Source of the DNA: a virus
Length of the DNA: 29,333 nucleotides
Direction: 5' to 3' (one strand)
IMG/VR virus record: IMGVR_UViG_3300032173_000637
Coordinates: 1 to 29,333 of that record
A program made the translations under genes and the position numbers. Positions 10,307 to 16,980 of this stretch are shown piece after piece. The number at the start of each line of letters is the position of its first letter. Within the stretch, counting starts at the first letter, position 1. The notes beneath the pieces are model-generated. The model was not told where the DNA came from and searched no databases. It saw nothing but the letters and a program-made list of their open reading frames with translations.

Positions 10307-10901
10307 TTCCCGCCTCACGTTCGAGCTCAGCTTCGAATAGCGGAATAATCACGCTCGATCCCAGATTCCTAGCTACCCTCCAATATCCCTCACCTACAGG
10401 AAGCATTGGTCTTGCGGGCAGATCCCTCTCGGGAGCACCTGCGAACAGGCTATTGAATCTGACATCACTCGAAGTTATCTGAACGGTACGTGAGTTCTTT
10501 GGCCCGGTGATAGTTGACCCCTCTGGAACAAGAGACCTAAGTAGGGAACCTGTAAACAGTAGCGGACGAGCCCAACGAGAGGGCTGGTACTTTTCCTGAC
10601 CTGCTCGTTGGTCCTCGCGTTTGACACGTGCAAGCTGGAGGCCACGCATCCCTCCAGAAAATGACTTCCTTGCCCTACGTCGGAGAGTACTCCACGCCAG
10701 AGCATCCCAAGCAGTCCCGTTGTAGTCGTAGTCTGGAGTACTCCCCGACCCAGTAAAGATTGCTATTACGAGGTTTTCCATGCGCCTCTGAATCTCAGGT
10801 GCGACAGCAGTAGGAAACGCGGCTATACGAGCAACCGTCTTGTTGTAGTCTCGTGCAACCGCGTCTATACTATTCTTGCTCAGAGCCAGACGGAGCGACA
10901 T
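10299..10901 (-). CDS. Tail completion / virion morphogenesis protein, Mu gpG-like
   Basis: The 200-residue protein starts MSLRLALSKNSIDAVARD and overlaps the end of the frameshifted chaperone frame by about 30 nt; its stop overlaps the tape measure ATG. The centre carries LLFTGSLLRSL (about 115-125) and the C-terminal part has LPARPMLP, the pattern of the phage virion morphogenesis family (Mu gpG, P2 gpS), where a TG.L..S strand is followed by an RP.L motif. Family members act in tail completion or head-tail joining. An odd point is its place between the chaperones and the tape measure, since joining proteins are normally encoded before the major tail protein. The family call is by motif pattern and moderately sure. 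Confidence 0.7.
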   Translation of the reverse strand: MSLRLALSKNSIDAVARDYNKTVARIAAFPTAVAPEIQRRMENLVIAIFTGSGSTPDYDYNGTAWDALAWSTLRRRARKSFSGGMRGLQLARVKREDQRAGQEKYQPSRWARPLLFTGSLLRSLVPEGSTITGPKNSRTVQITSSDVRFNSLFAGAPERDLPARPMLPVGEGYWRVARNLGSSVIIPLFEAELEREAGNG

Positions 10902-11148
10902 GTCTACCTACCTGTACTGAACCTGTGTTCTTTAGCATCTTCTCGATTTGAGCTTTGCGCCACGAGATCGTGGTTAGGTCACGCATCAACGCGTCGTCCT
11001 GATCTAGAAGTCCTCCAGCATCTGGTAGAAACTTCCAGTCCATAGACTCCATCAACATCCACACGGACCACGAGAACTCAGGTTGTGTGAGGTCCCAACC
11101 GTCATCCTGCTCCCCTTCGTCCTCGCCCTTGCGGTCTAGCCGTTTAAC
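10870..11148 (-). CDS. Tail assembly chaperone GT extension, made by -1 frameshift
   Basis: This frame has no good start of its own. Read back from its stop at 10870 it stays open through and past the upstream stop at 11136. It joins the upstream chaperone frame exactly at a slippery heptamer GTTAAAC (11142-11148): GTT AAA CGG CTA GAC continues as VKRLDRKGEDEGEQDDGWD. The fusion product would be about 245 residues. An ATG at 11064 could give a 64-residue internal product, but no ribosome binding site supports it. G/GT frameshift pairs just upstream of the tape measure are a conserved feature of siphophages, and the acidic KGEDEGEQDD linker is typical of the T domain side. The product helps assemble tape measure and tail tube subunits and is absent from the virion. 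Confidence 0.85.
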   Translation of the reverse strand, partial: VKRLDRKGEDEGEQDDGWDLTQPEFSWSVWMLMESMDWKFLPDAGGLLDQDDALMRDLTTISWRKAQIEKMLKNTGSVQVGRHVAPSGSEQE

Positions 11149-11606
11149 CCAGGCGATGAGGTGGGTGTCAAGGGCTCGCTGCCGCTTATGGCGGGCACGG
11201 GCAAAGGGCTCTCAATCTCTGTATCAGCCTCCGGTGCTTCTCCACCAGGCATCCAATGCGGATTGAGTATCAGTGCTGCTGCCTCCCACGAGTTCACAAG
11301 CCTATCTGGTAGATTGATAAACGCTAGTCCTGTTACATCTAGCCCCAGCGCTGTTCGGAATGGGCTGACGTTCTCGATCGCAGAAGTACACGCGATTACC
11401 GACGGATACGAAAACAGCAGAGCCATCTGGTCGGCTAGCATGTCTATCGAAAGATCCACACCTGCCGCATCATTCTCCAGCTTAGCGGCAGTACGAGCTC
11501 TCTCGGTCAGAAGCGACCTCTTGAATCCGTCACGATACGTTGCGCGTCGCACTGTGATGCGAACGTTGTACTCGTCGTCTCTGTACTCTACTACTTTGCT
11601 ATCCAT
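11136..11606 (-). CDS. Tail assembly chaperone G
   Basis: The best start is ATG 11606 (MDSKVVEYRDDEYNV), with AGGAG 8 nt upstream; the longer reading from 11654 would begin inside a stem-loop and lacks a ribosome binding site. The protein is 156 residues and ends with a Pro/Ser/Thr-rich tail (SEPLTPTSSPGLNG). The slippery site lies two codons before the final GGC and stop, so a minority of ribosomes would pass into the GT frame. Position between the major tail protein and the tape measure is that of lambda gpG and its analogues. A stem-loop (11627-11655) separates this gene from the abundant major tail gene and may lower its expression. Confidence 0.85.
   Translation of the reverse strand: MDSKVVEYRDDEYNVRITVRRATYRDGFKRSLLTERARTAAKLENDAAGVDLSIDMLADQMALLFSYPSVIACTSAIENVSPFRTALGLDVTGLAFINLPDRLVNSWEAAALILNPHWMPGGEAPEADTEIESPLPVPAISGSEPLTPTSSPGLNG
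11142..11148 (-). other. Programmed -1 frameshift slippery site GTTAAAC
   Basis: In the zero frame the codons are CCT GGG TTA AAC GGC TAG. The heptamer G TTA AAC lets the P- and A-site tRNAs re-pair on GTT AAA, the standard -1 geometry; GTTAAAC is a known slippery sequence in other frameshifting systems. The stop codon follows after one more codon. The -1 frame is open for about 90 codons on the far side, and the arrangement matches the conserved siphophage chaperone position. Confidence 0.85.
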
Positions 11607-11626
11607 GTGTGCTCTCCTGTTGAGCT

Positions 11627-11655
11627 GGTGGGAGCCCCGAAAGAGGGCTCCCACC
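11627..11655 (-). terminator. Strong stem-loop between major tail and chaperone genes
   Basis: A perfect 11-bp inverted repeat (GGTGGGAGCCC and GGGCTCCCACC, 7-nt loop) lies in the short gap between the major tail stop at 11677 and the chaperone start at 11606. On the transcribed strand it is not followed by a run of T, so a full intrinsic terminator is doubtful. It more likely acts as an attenuating or mRNA-stabilising hairpin that keeps major tail protein levels above those of the downstream genes. Function is inferred from position. Confidence 0.6.
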
Positions 11656-11676
11656 TACTACATGACGAGTGTTAGA

Positions 11677-12510
11677 CTACCACTCGTACTCGACCATGAC
11701 CTTCACTCCGGCGCCGGCAGCGGGATTGAACGTGATCGTGTTGCCGGACAGCACCCAGCCACTCGAAGCAATGGTGCCGTCCTTGGTGACCAACGTGACC
11801 GAGTCAGCAGTGGGCGTGTGCGAGAGAACGAACTCGTCCTCGCTGTTGTTGCCGACGAACGCGTCGAGGCCGAAGCGGCCCTTCGTGACGATCATCAGGT
11901 ATGCAGCCTTCGTGAATCCGTTGAGGCCTTCGGTGAATGCTACACCCAGTTCGTCCACGCCAGCGTCGTTGGCGGTGATCGAGTAGGTGGTCTCACCCAC
12001 GGTTGCGTCTTCCATTGGCGCCGGCTTGACAACCGCCTGCGCATTCAGGAGGAAGTACGTCTGCCACAACTGCTGGCCGAAGTACGCACTCTCCTCGTCC
12101 GAGTCGATGCCCTGACGACTGCCCCAGAGCACGACGGCCTTCTCAAGGCCCTGCAAGTCGGTCGCGAGACCGATCTTCTTCACGTTGGGCGGAGAACCGG
12201 TAACCAGAGCGCCCTGCAACAAGGCAAGCACGGCCATGTTGGTCTTCGTGACGCGAAGCTCACCAGTCACACCCTCGGTGGGCGGGAGCTGGAAGGTGTA
12301 GTAGATGCGGTCATCACCTTTTGCCGGAACCTTCTGCGGATCAGGAATCGTGATCGTCAGTGCTTCCGCACCACCGATGCGCTGACCCTGATAGCCCAGG
12401 CCGGGCGTCTGCAGAGTAGGAACCTTGATCTTGTTGTCGGTATCGCGCAACGCCACACGAACGTAGCGAAGGCCAATACCCGTCGAAACTGGGGATCCTG
12501 CGTATGCCAT
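11677..12510 (-). CDS. Major tail (tube) protein
   Basis: The 277-residue protein begins MAYAGSPVSTGIGLRYVRVA, with GGAGGA about 7 nt upstream. It is rich in beta-forming residues and ends in a domain of short strands (DEFVLSHTPTADSVTLVT, then TITFNPAAGAGVKVMVEYEW). That C-terminal part looks like an added Ig-like or carboxy domain of the kind fused to many tail tube proteins. Codons end in C or G more often than in neighbours, as expected for one of the two most abundant structural proteins. It lies between the tail terminator and the chaperones, the conserved place for the tube protein. The assignment rests on position, size, composition and codon use. Confidence 0.85.
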   Translation of the reverse strand: MAYAGSPVSTGIGLRYVRVALRDTDNKIKVPTLQTPGLGYQGQRIGGAEALTITIPDPQKVPAKGDDRIYYTFQLPPTEGVTGELRVTKTNMAVLALLQGALVTGSPPNVKKIGLATDLQGLEKAVVLWGSRQGIDSDEESAYFGQQLWQTYFLLNAQAVVKPAPMEDATVGETTYSITANDAGVDELGVAFTEGLNGFTKAAYLMIVTKGRFGLDAFVGNNSEDEFVLSHTPTADSVTLVTKDGTIASSGWVLSGNTITFNPAAGAGVKVMVEYEW

Positions 12511-12526
12511 GGTATTCCTCCTACCA

Positions 12527-13027
12527 CTAGTCTAGTTCTGCGTGCTCTATGGTGACTATGAAGCTTACCGCCTCGTACTCTACCGCGAACGCGCTGTCGT
12601 ACCGATGACCAGTCCGTCCGATCCATTCGATGTTCAGCACCCCTTGAGATTCACCTCCGTCGGCGATTACGTTGGCTACAAACCCATGGAGAAGCCTAAT
12701 GAGCTCTTGTCGGACGGCGCGGATGTTACGATAGCCTTTCAATCGATCATAGACGCGGACTGTTACAGTGGTCCGTTCCGTCCTCATATTCATCGGGGAC
12801 GAACCGGCATCCTGAACTGCTACAGCAAGTGCCTTCGCCTGCGCGGGCGGAGATTCGTTCTGACGGAGACTCTCCGCAGAAGCTATCACGCTGGGAGTGA
12901 GATCTCCTGCTTCGTATACTCCATCCGCTTCCCCAACAACAAGCTCACGAAGGTCTGCAGCGAAGTCACCCGTGCGCAGCAAGTTATAGATCGCAGTTGA
13001 CGCATCAATGTCGAATGGATCAGCCAT
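12527..13027 (-). CDS. Tail terminator / neck protein
   Basis: The 166-residue protein starts MADPFDIDASTAIYNLLRTG, with GGAGGG upstream, and overlaps the preceding gene by 8 nt. An N-terminal helix (IYNLLRTGDFAADLRELV), a middle YDRLKGYRNIRAVRQELIRLLHG and a final strand pattern (YDSAFAVEYEAVSFIVTIEHAE) match the layout of tail terminator proteins (lambda gpU-like or DUF3168-like), which cap the tail tube and join it to the head. It is followed directly by the major tail gene, the usual order. The family call is by layout and position, not by a diagnostic residue. Confidence 0.7.
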   Translation of the reverse strand: MADPFDIDASTAIYNLLRTGDFAADLRELVVGEADGVYEAGDLTPSVIASAESLRQNESPPAQAKALAVAVQDAGSSPMNMRTERTTVTVRVYDRLKGYRNIRAVRQELIRLLHGFVANVIADGGESQGVLNIEWIGRTGHRYDSAFAVEYEAVSFIVTIEHAELD

Positions 13028-13286
13028 CGCTTCCCTCCGGTTCTACAGTTACTTCATCAATCACCTCCACAACCGCAAAGTCCATATGATTCTTGCAGTC
13101 AGTACATAGTAGACGTATTACGGGATCTTCAATAACAATCGCCAGTAGTACGCTACCGCACTTACTACAAACAAAGAAGCCCTCCTCTCCACCAGTACTG
13201 GGAGGCCCCGGTATGATGAAGGCTCCTTGATCCGCGTCTTCGTCCCGCGGCTGCACAGGGGGAGTGGTGGGGATTCGAGAGTTCAT
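13020..13286 (-). CDS. Small zinc-ribbon protein
   Basis: The 88-residue protein has two CxxC knuckles, CSKC (about 41-44) and CTDC (about 62-65), separated by a short beta stretch, which is a zinc-ribbon pattern. The N-terminus is Pro- and acid-rich (IPTTPPVQPRDEDADQ) and encodes one copy of the repeated 10-mer CCCCCTGTGC. Its ATG overlaps the stop of the preceding connector gene as TAATG. It lies among head-tail joining genes, so it could be a small virion or assembly factor, but nothing shows this directly. I do not recognise a named family. Confidence 0.75.
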   Translation of the reverse strand: MNSRIPTTPPVQPRDEDADQGAFIIPGPPSTGGEEGFFVCSKCGSVLLAIVIEDPVIRLLCTDCKNHMDFAVVEVIDEVTVEPEGSDG

Positions 13287-13645
13287 TATTTAGCCTCAAC
13301 AGCATGTGCAATCACTTTGTACGAGTACTGATCGCAAACGATCACTCGTAGAAGTCGTGTGATCGTATCACACACGACTGTTACCACGTCGCCTGTCTTC
13401 ATCAGAGTTGTGTCGTACGCAGACACGATGAGCCAACGAGCCTGTCCGATAGCTTCCTCACTTGGCTGTGCACTAGGGCTTCGCTCCCCCTGATTCTCTA
13501 GCACGACGGGCGCTACGCGACACGTGAAGCTAAACGTGATCTCAGAATCGCCCTGACGTACCGGACGACGGTGCACTGTCGCAGTCCACGGCTCTTCTGC
13601 GATGTAGTTGGTGATCTCTCTTCGTCTTACGATAACATCGCGCAT
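13286..13645 (-). CDS. Head-tail connector / head closure protein
   Basis: The 119-residue protein (MRDVIVRRREITNYIAEEPW) overlaps the previous connector gene by about 19 nt, with GGAG 9 nt upstream of its ATG. The second half contains TTLMKTGDVVTVVCDTITRLLRVIVCDQYS, a small beta-barrel pattern seen in head closure proteins of siphophages (phi-13 or SPP1 gp16 type), where a polar loop is followed by paired strands. Order in the cluster (adaptor, this gene, terminator, tail tube) supports a head-closure or stopper role. No catalytic residues are visible. The call is from position and fold-like pattern only. Confidence 0.65.
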   Translation of the reverse strand: MRDVIVRRREITNYIAEEPWTATVHRRPVRQGDSEITFSFTCRVAPVVLENQGERSPSAQPSEEAIGQARWLIVSAYDTTLMKTGDVVTVVCDTITRLLRVIVCDQYSYKVIAHAVEAK

Positions 13646-14337
13646 TGACCGTCTCCGTACTTGCGTCGAAGTCCGTTACGCAAGTTCTCTGCAACCACAC
13701 GAGTGTTCTCCGGGATAGTATGACGAGTCTCTCTCTGCGATCCTTCGGAGAAGTCGGGCTCGATCGACATCTCGACCCCTGCGCCCTCGACATACTCGGC
13801 TCTCATGAGATCTACGAAGATCGACAGATCCTCTATGGGCATGGTCTCGATCTCATCCACGGGAACCGTATCGGTAGTAGGAGAGATCACGTGCGGCGAG
13901 TAGTACTCGTACGCGATCTCGAAGTCGGCCGCTGCCGGTACAGGGAAGAGTCTAACCTTCAGACCGATCTGCTCCCAGTCTCCCCTTCTCCTCAGTAGGA
14001 CCTCGTTCTGCTCGATGTTGCGTGTGATACGGTCGAGCATCCTAGATCCCGTACGAGCAGGTACTAGATACTCCGAAGTAGCAACGGGTAGTGGTAGCTC
14101 ACCAGCAACCCATTCGCCCTCTGGGAAGTACGCCACAGAGATTACGGTCTGACAATCGTCCTCAACATCGTAGTCCTGAATACCCGCTTCAGTGGTAATG
14201 ATCCCGTCCTTATGCATGGGATTGTAGCGGTTGTAAAACAACAGAGCTCTACCGACGAGGTTGCTGAGCGCAGCAGCATCGAACACTCGCGTAGTGAAGT
14301 TCGCCGTGAAGCTTGCCGTGATGTCACTTACTAACAT
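13627..14337 (-). CDS. Head-tail adaptor protein
   Basis: The 236-residue protein starts at ATG 14337, overlapping the upstream stop as TAATG with GGAGG 8 nt before it. The N-terminal part is helical (FDAAALSNLVGRALLFYNRY), followed by a beta-rich middle and a C-terminal helix with LSIFVDLMRAEYVEG. This resembles gp6/gp15-type adaptors that bind under the portal and start the neck. It is the first gene of the connector run after the repeat protein. Structure-specific families cannot be separated by eye, so the exact adaptor type is open. Confidence 0.65.
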   Translation of the reverse strand: MLVSDITASFTANFTTRVFDAAALSNLVGRALLFYNRYNPMHKDGIITTEAGIQDYDVEDDCQTVISVAYFPEGEWVAGELPLPVATSEYLVPARTGSRMLDRITRNIEQNEVLLRRRGDWEQIGLKVRLFPVPAAADFEIAYEYYSPHVISPTTDTVPVDEIETMPIEDLSIFVDLMRAEYVEGAGVEMSIEPDFSEGSQRETRHTIPENTRVVAENLRNGLRRKYGDGQCAMLS

Positions 14338-16565
14338 TAGTGGCCCTCCTCCTCAACCGATTCGGGCTTGTGTCCAAGCCATCCGCGATTTCGGTGGACA
14401 CGTAGGTACATCAAATCACGTGCCCCGTGAACTCGACCAACTGCTACGATCTCGGATCTGCCCACTAGGATCGCGAAGCTGAATATAGTATCGACAGCTT
14501 GGCTACCCACACTACCCTTGCCTTGTAGGTTGACCGATCCCAAGATCAGTAGTACTCCCGTTGCCTCTATGATTCCACCTGCTCGTAAGACTGCACTTCC
14601 GCTAACGCCGCCAGTCTCGATCTCGCCCCCAGCAACAACATCACCTGTACCAGTAAGCACTCCACTCGCCTGTACCTCTACGAGTGCTCGTGCACTTGTA
14701 TCTGACGTTCCGTCGAGTACGGCCTGCGCTTGCACAGTGGGCAAGCCAGCGGCCTCGAGAGCGGAAGAACCGGTCAATGTTGCAGCTGCAAGTGCGGTAA
14801 CCAGGCTATCGGCCTCGAGAGCGGCAGTTCCCTCTAGTACGGCATTGGCAATGATCTGCAAGAGGCCTGCTGCCGAAACCTCTCCGCTACCCTCCAGCAC
14901 TGACTGGCCATACACCAGAACCAGGCCGTCTGCATCCAAATCCCCTGTGCCTTCAAGAAGGGCGTTCGCGAGTGCCTCGTTTAATCCGAGCGCGCTAAGA
15001 TCCCCTGTGCCTTCAAGGGTTCCAACAGCTAGCGAGATGTTCAACCCCGCAACGACCAGATCGGCGGTGCCCTCGAGTGTCGCTCCTGCAAGAGCCTCGT
15101 TCAGTCCTGCTGCAGCTATTTCCGCAGTTCCCTCGAGAGTTGCAACCGCAAGCTCCGTAACGATCCCTGCTGCTGTGACTCCTCCCGTACCCTGAATGGT
15201 AGCCACACCACTAGTCGTTAGAGCACCGGCGGCGGTTATCGACCCCTTCCCTTGGATTGTAGCTGCTCCGCTAGTCGTTAGGACACCTGCAGCTGTTACA
15301 GCGCCTTTCCCTTGGATCGTAGCGGTAGCTATCTTAGTCATCAACCCCGCAGCAGTAACCGATCCCTTTCCCTTGATGGTCGAAGTCGCAACCTTGGTTA
15401 TCAGACCTGTTGATGTTATGGAGCTTCGGCCTGATAGCGTAGCTGAACCAGCCCACCGACCAACAAATGTAGCGTAGATCGAGTTCTTCTTGTCGTCCGT
15501 TACATAGTCAGACGGATCTGTCGGCGTCGTGTAGCTGTTTGAGAGATCGTACCTTCCTGCATTGGATAGCGTATCGTAGTACGACCAGGTTGCACTCAGG
15601 TTACAGATCCGATATAGCTGGAACGAAGCGTTGATAATCTCCGGCTTAGTTGCGAATGTCGACGTATACCACCCAGCTGCACCGATCGTACCCGTCGAAC
15701 CTCCGACTCCATTTGTCAGGATGTAGCCAAGATTGTCGGCAATAACCGCTTTGACGGTGCGACCCGTGTTAAGGTTCTGCGTGTATAGCTTGATGTTGGT
15801 AACGTCACCAAAGTCGATACTGCCAGCTGCATACTGCGATCCATGAAGGTCGTCTCCTGCAGCACTTACCCACGTCGTTCCACCAATACCAGTGAACCCA
15901 AAGGTTGGGTCGACGTGGACCGGATACTTAGCCTTGTTCATCCAGGCTGTTGGCAGATCTATGGTCAGCTGATTGGTTACCGTGTTGACATTGAGTACGG
16001 CCCATGCCGTATCACCTTTGTCGTCGATCAGCTGCGGTCGGTAAAGATGAAACGCTTTGCCGACCTTGTATACCTTACCCCCTTCAAAGTTAGGAGGACA
16101 GTCTTTGTAGAAGACTGCGTACGAACCAACCACTCTATCGGGTCGGTTGTGTCCGTCAGCAATCTCAGTCGGTGTCAGGGTCGGCTGGTACCAGAACTCT
16201 AGGTTCCTCGACAGAATGTTGAACGTCATCCTGTCAGAGCTCGGCCTCTTGTCGAAGATCGTGTCGAACTCGAACGCATCTTCGATAGTTGGGTCGATCG
16301 GGTAGAACTCGACCGACACGCCGCCCTTCGACCACTTGACCTTACTGCCATCCTCGGAAGTAATAGCAGTACCTACTTGAGCATCGACTAGCTCTAGCGC
16401 GAAGCTAACCTCGTTGTCCCACCGCTCAATCGCCAGCTTCGGTCTGAGTGCATCAACCTTAGCATCGATCTTGTCCTTAGGATCCTTACTCTTCTCATAG
16501 AGATAGTAGTCACCTTTGGGATCGATTATCTTCTTTGGCTTGAGATTGGGATCAGGAGTTCCCAT
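14337..16565 (-). CDS. Structural protein with C-terminal 20-residue repeats
   Basis: ATG 16565 is preferred: AGGAG lies 7 nt upstream, whereas the longer reading from 16598 overlaps the preceding gene without a site. This gives about 742 residues starting MGTPDPNLKPKKIIDPKGDY. Residues 1 to about 360 form an aromatic- and beta-rich head (PVHVDPTFGFTGIGGTTW). Residues about 365-690 are some fifteen tandem 20-residue repeats with pattern A.ATL.GTG.L.AAGL...., and a basic tail ends in EEEGH. Such small-residue repeats are common in phage fibres and head- or tail-decorating proteins and suggest a beta-solenoid or fibrous stalk. Its place between capsid-side genes and connectors points to a head- or neck-attached fibre. 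It is a plausible acceptor for the adjacent glycan cassette, but that is inference. Confidence 0.8.
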   Translation of the reverse strand: MGTPDPNLKPKKIIDPKGDYYLYEKSKDPKDKIDAKVDALRPKLAIERWDNEVSFALELVDAQVGTAITSEDGSKVKWSKGGVSVEFYPIDPTIEDAFEFDTIFDKRPSSDRMTFNILSRNLEFWYQPTLTPTEIADGHNRPDRVVGSYAVFYKDCPPNFEGGKVYKVGKAFHLYRPQLIDDKGDTAWAVLNVNTVTNQLTIDLPTAWMNKAKYPVHVDPTFGFTGIGGTTWVSAAGDDLHGSQYAAGSIDFGDVTNIKLYTQNLNTGRTVKAVIADNLGYILTNGVGGSTGTIGAAGWYTSTFATKPEIINASFQLYRICNLSATWSYYDTLSNAGRYDLSNSYTTPTDPSDYVTDDKKNSIYATFVGRWAGSATLSGRSSITSTGLITKVATSTIKGKGSVTAAGLMTKIATATIQGKGAVTAAGVLTTSGAATIQGKGSITAAGALTTSGVATIQGTGGVTAAGIVTELAVATLEGTAEIAAAGLNEALAGATLEGTADLVVAGLNISLAVGTLEGTGDLSALGLNEALANALLEGTGDLDADGLVLVYGQSVLEGSGEVSAAGLLQIIANAVLEGTAALEADSLVTALAAATLTGSSALEAAGLPTVQAQAVLDGTSDTSARALVEVQASGVLTGTGDVVAGGEIETGGVSGSAVLRAGGIIEATGVLLILGSVNLQGKGSVGSQAVDTIFSFAILVGRSEIVAVGRVHGARDLMYLRVHRNRGWLGHKPESVEEEGH
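14540..15455 (-). repeat. 60-bp tandem coding repeats (about 15 units)
   Basis: The repeats encode the 20-residue units of the structural protein. Unit examples are ATSTIKGKGSVTAAGLMTKI and AVGTLEGTGDLSALGLNEAL. Neighbouring units keep near-identical DNA blocks 60 bp apart, for example TCCCCTGTGCCTTCAAG at 14941 and 15001, so units have been copied recently or are being homogenised. Units nearer the N-terminus carry IQGKG and distal ones LEGTG, showing two sub-groups. Unit number could vary between relatives by recombination. Confidence 0.85.
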
Positions 16566-16584
16566 GTGAGCTCCTACCCTTCGT

Positions 16585-16968
16585 CTACACGTCCACATCG
16601 CTTAGCTTGAGAGCGTTGATGGCAAACGTGAATGTATCGCCGGCGTTGACGACCTTGTCCGCTGTGAGCTGGCCGCCCCACAACCAGTTGCCTGCGATGG
16701 CATCCCACACACCCACATACTTCACCGTGCACGCAGGCATAACAGTCCAGGTGATGGCCACGTCGTTGCGACACTCACCAGCAGCACCAGCACCTGAGGC
16801 CTCGAAGCTCGCCGACTTGCGGACGTAGTCACCGCCAGTGCACTCGTTCGCACCTGTGGTGCTCGGGTCGCCCGTGTGAAGTGAGATGAAGGGCGCCGTG
16901 ACATCAAGCGCCGTGTGGTTGCAGATCGCGTCCAAGATTCGGTTCTTAAGACCAGTTGACCTTGTCAT
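16585..16968 (-). CDS. Gp80-like small virion protein
   Basis: The 127-residue protein (MTRSTGLKNRILDAICNHTA) has the pattern of the widespread phage family in which an N-terminal helix is followed by FISLHTGDPSTTGANECTGG, then beta strands with ITWTVMPACTVKYVGVWDA and a C-terminal INAL strand. Members are usually annotated as tail fibre or Gp80-like and form a compact beta-sandwich. Four Cys (C16, C43, C66, C80 approximately) could form pairs. Codons are mainly C- or G-ending, like the capsid and major tail genes and unlike the cassette next door. I infer an abundant virion protein, for example head decoration. The family pattern is clear, the exact role is not. Confidence 0.75.
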   Translation of the reverse strand: MTRSTGLKNRILDAICNHTALDVTAPFISLHTGDPSTTGANECTGGDYVRKSASFEASGAGAAGECRNDVAITWTVMPACTVKYVGVWDAIAGNWLWGGQLTADKVVNAGDTFTFAINALKLSDVDV

Positions 16969-16980
16969 CGTGCTTTCTCC

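Noticed and set aside
11161-12555. 464-codon open frame on the plus strand
   Set aside because: It lies opposite the major tail and chaperone genes, has no ribosome binding site and no recognisable domain; C/G-ending codon bias of the tail gene explains the lack of antisense stops.
13353-13379. Imperfect inverted repeat AGTCGTGTGAT ... ATCACACACGACT
   Set aside because: It has a 2-nt bulge and lies inside the connector coding sequence; too weak to call a regulatory site.
14540-15455. Possible CRISPR-like array
   Set aside because: The 60-bp periodicity is a coding repeat in one long frame without unrelated spacers.
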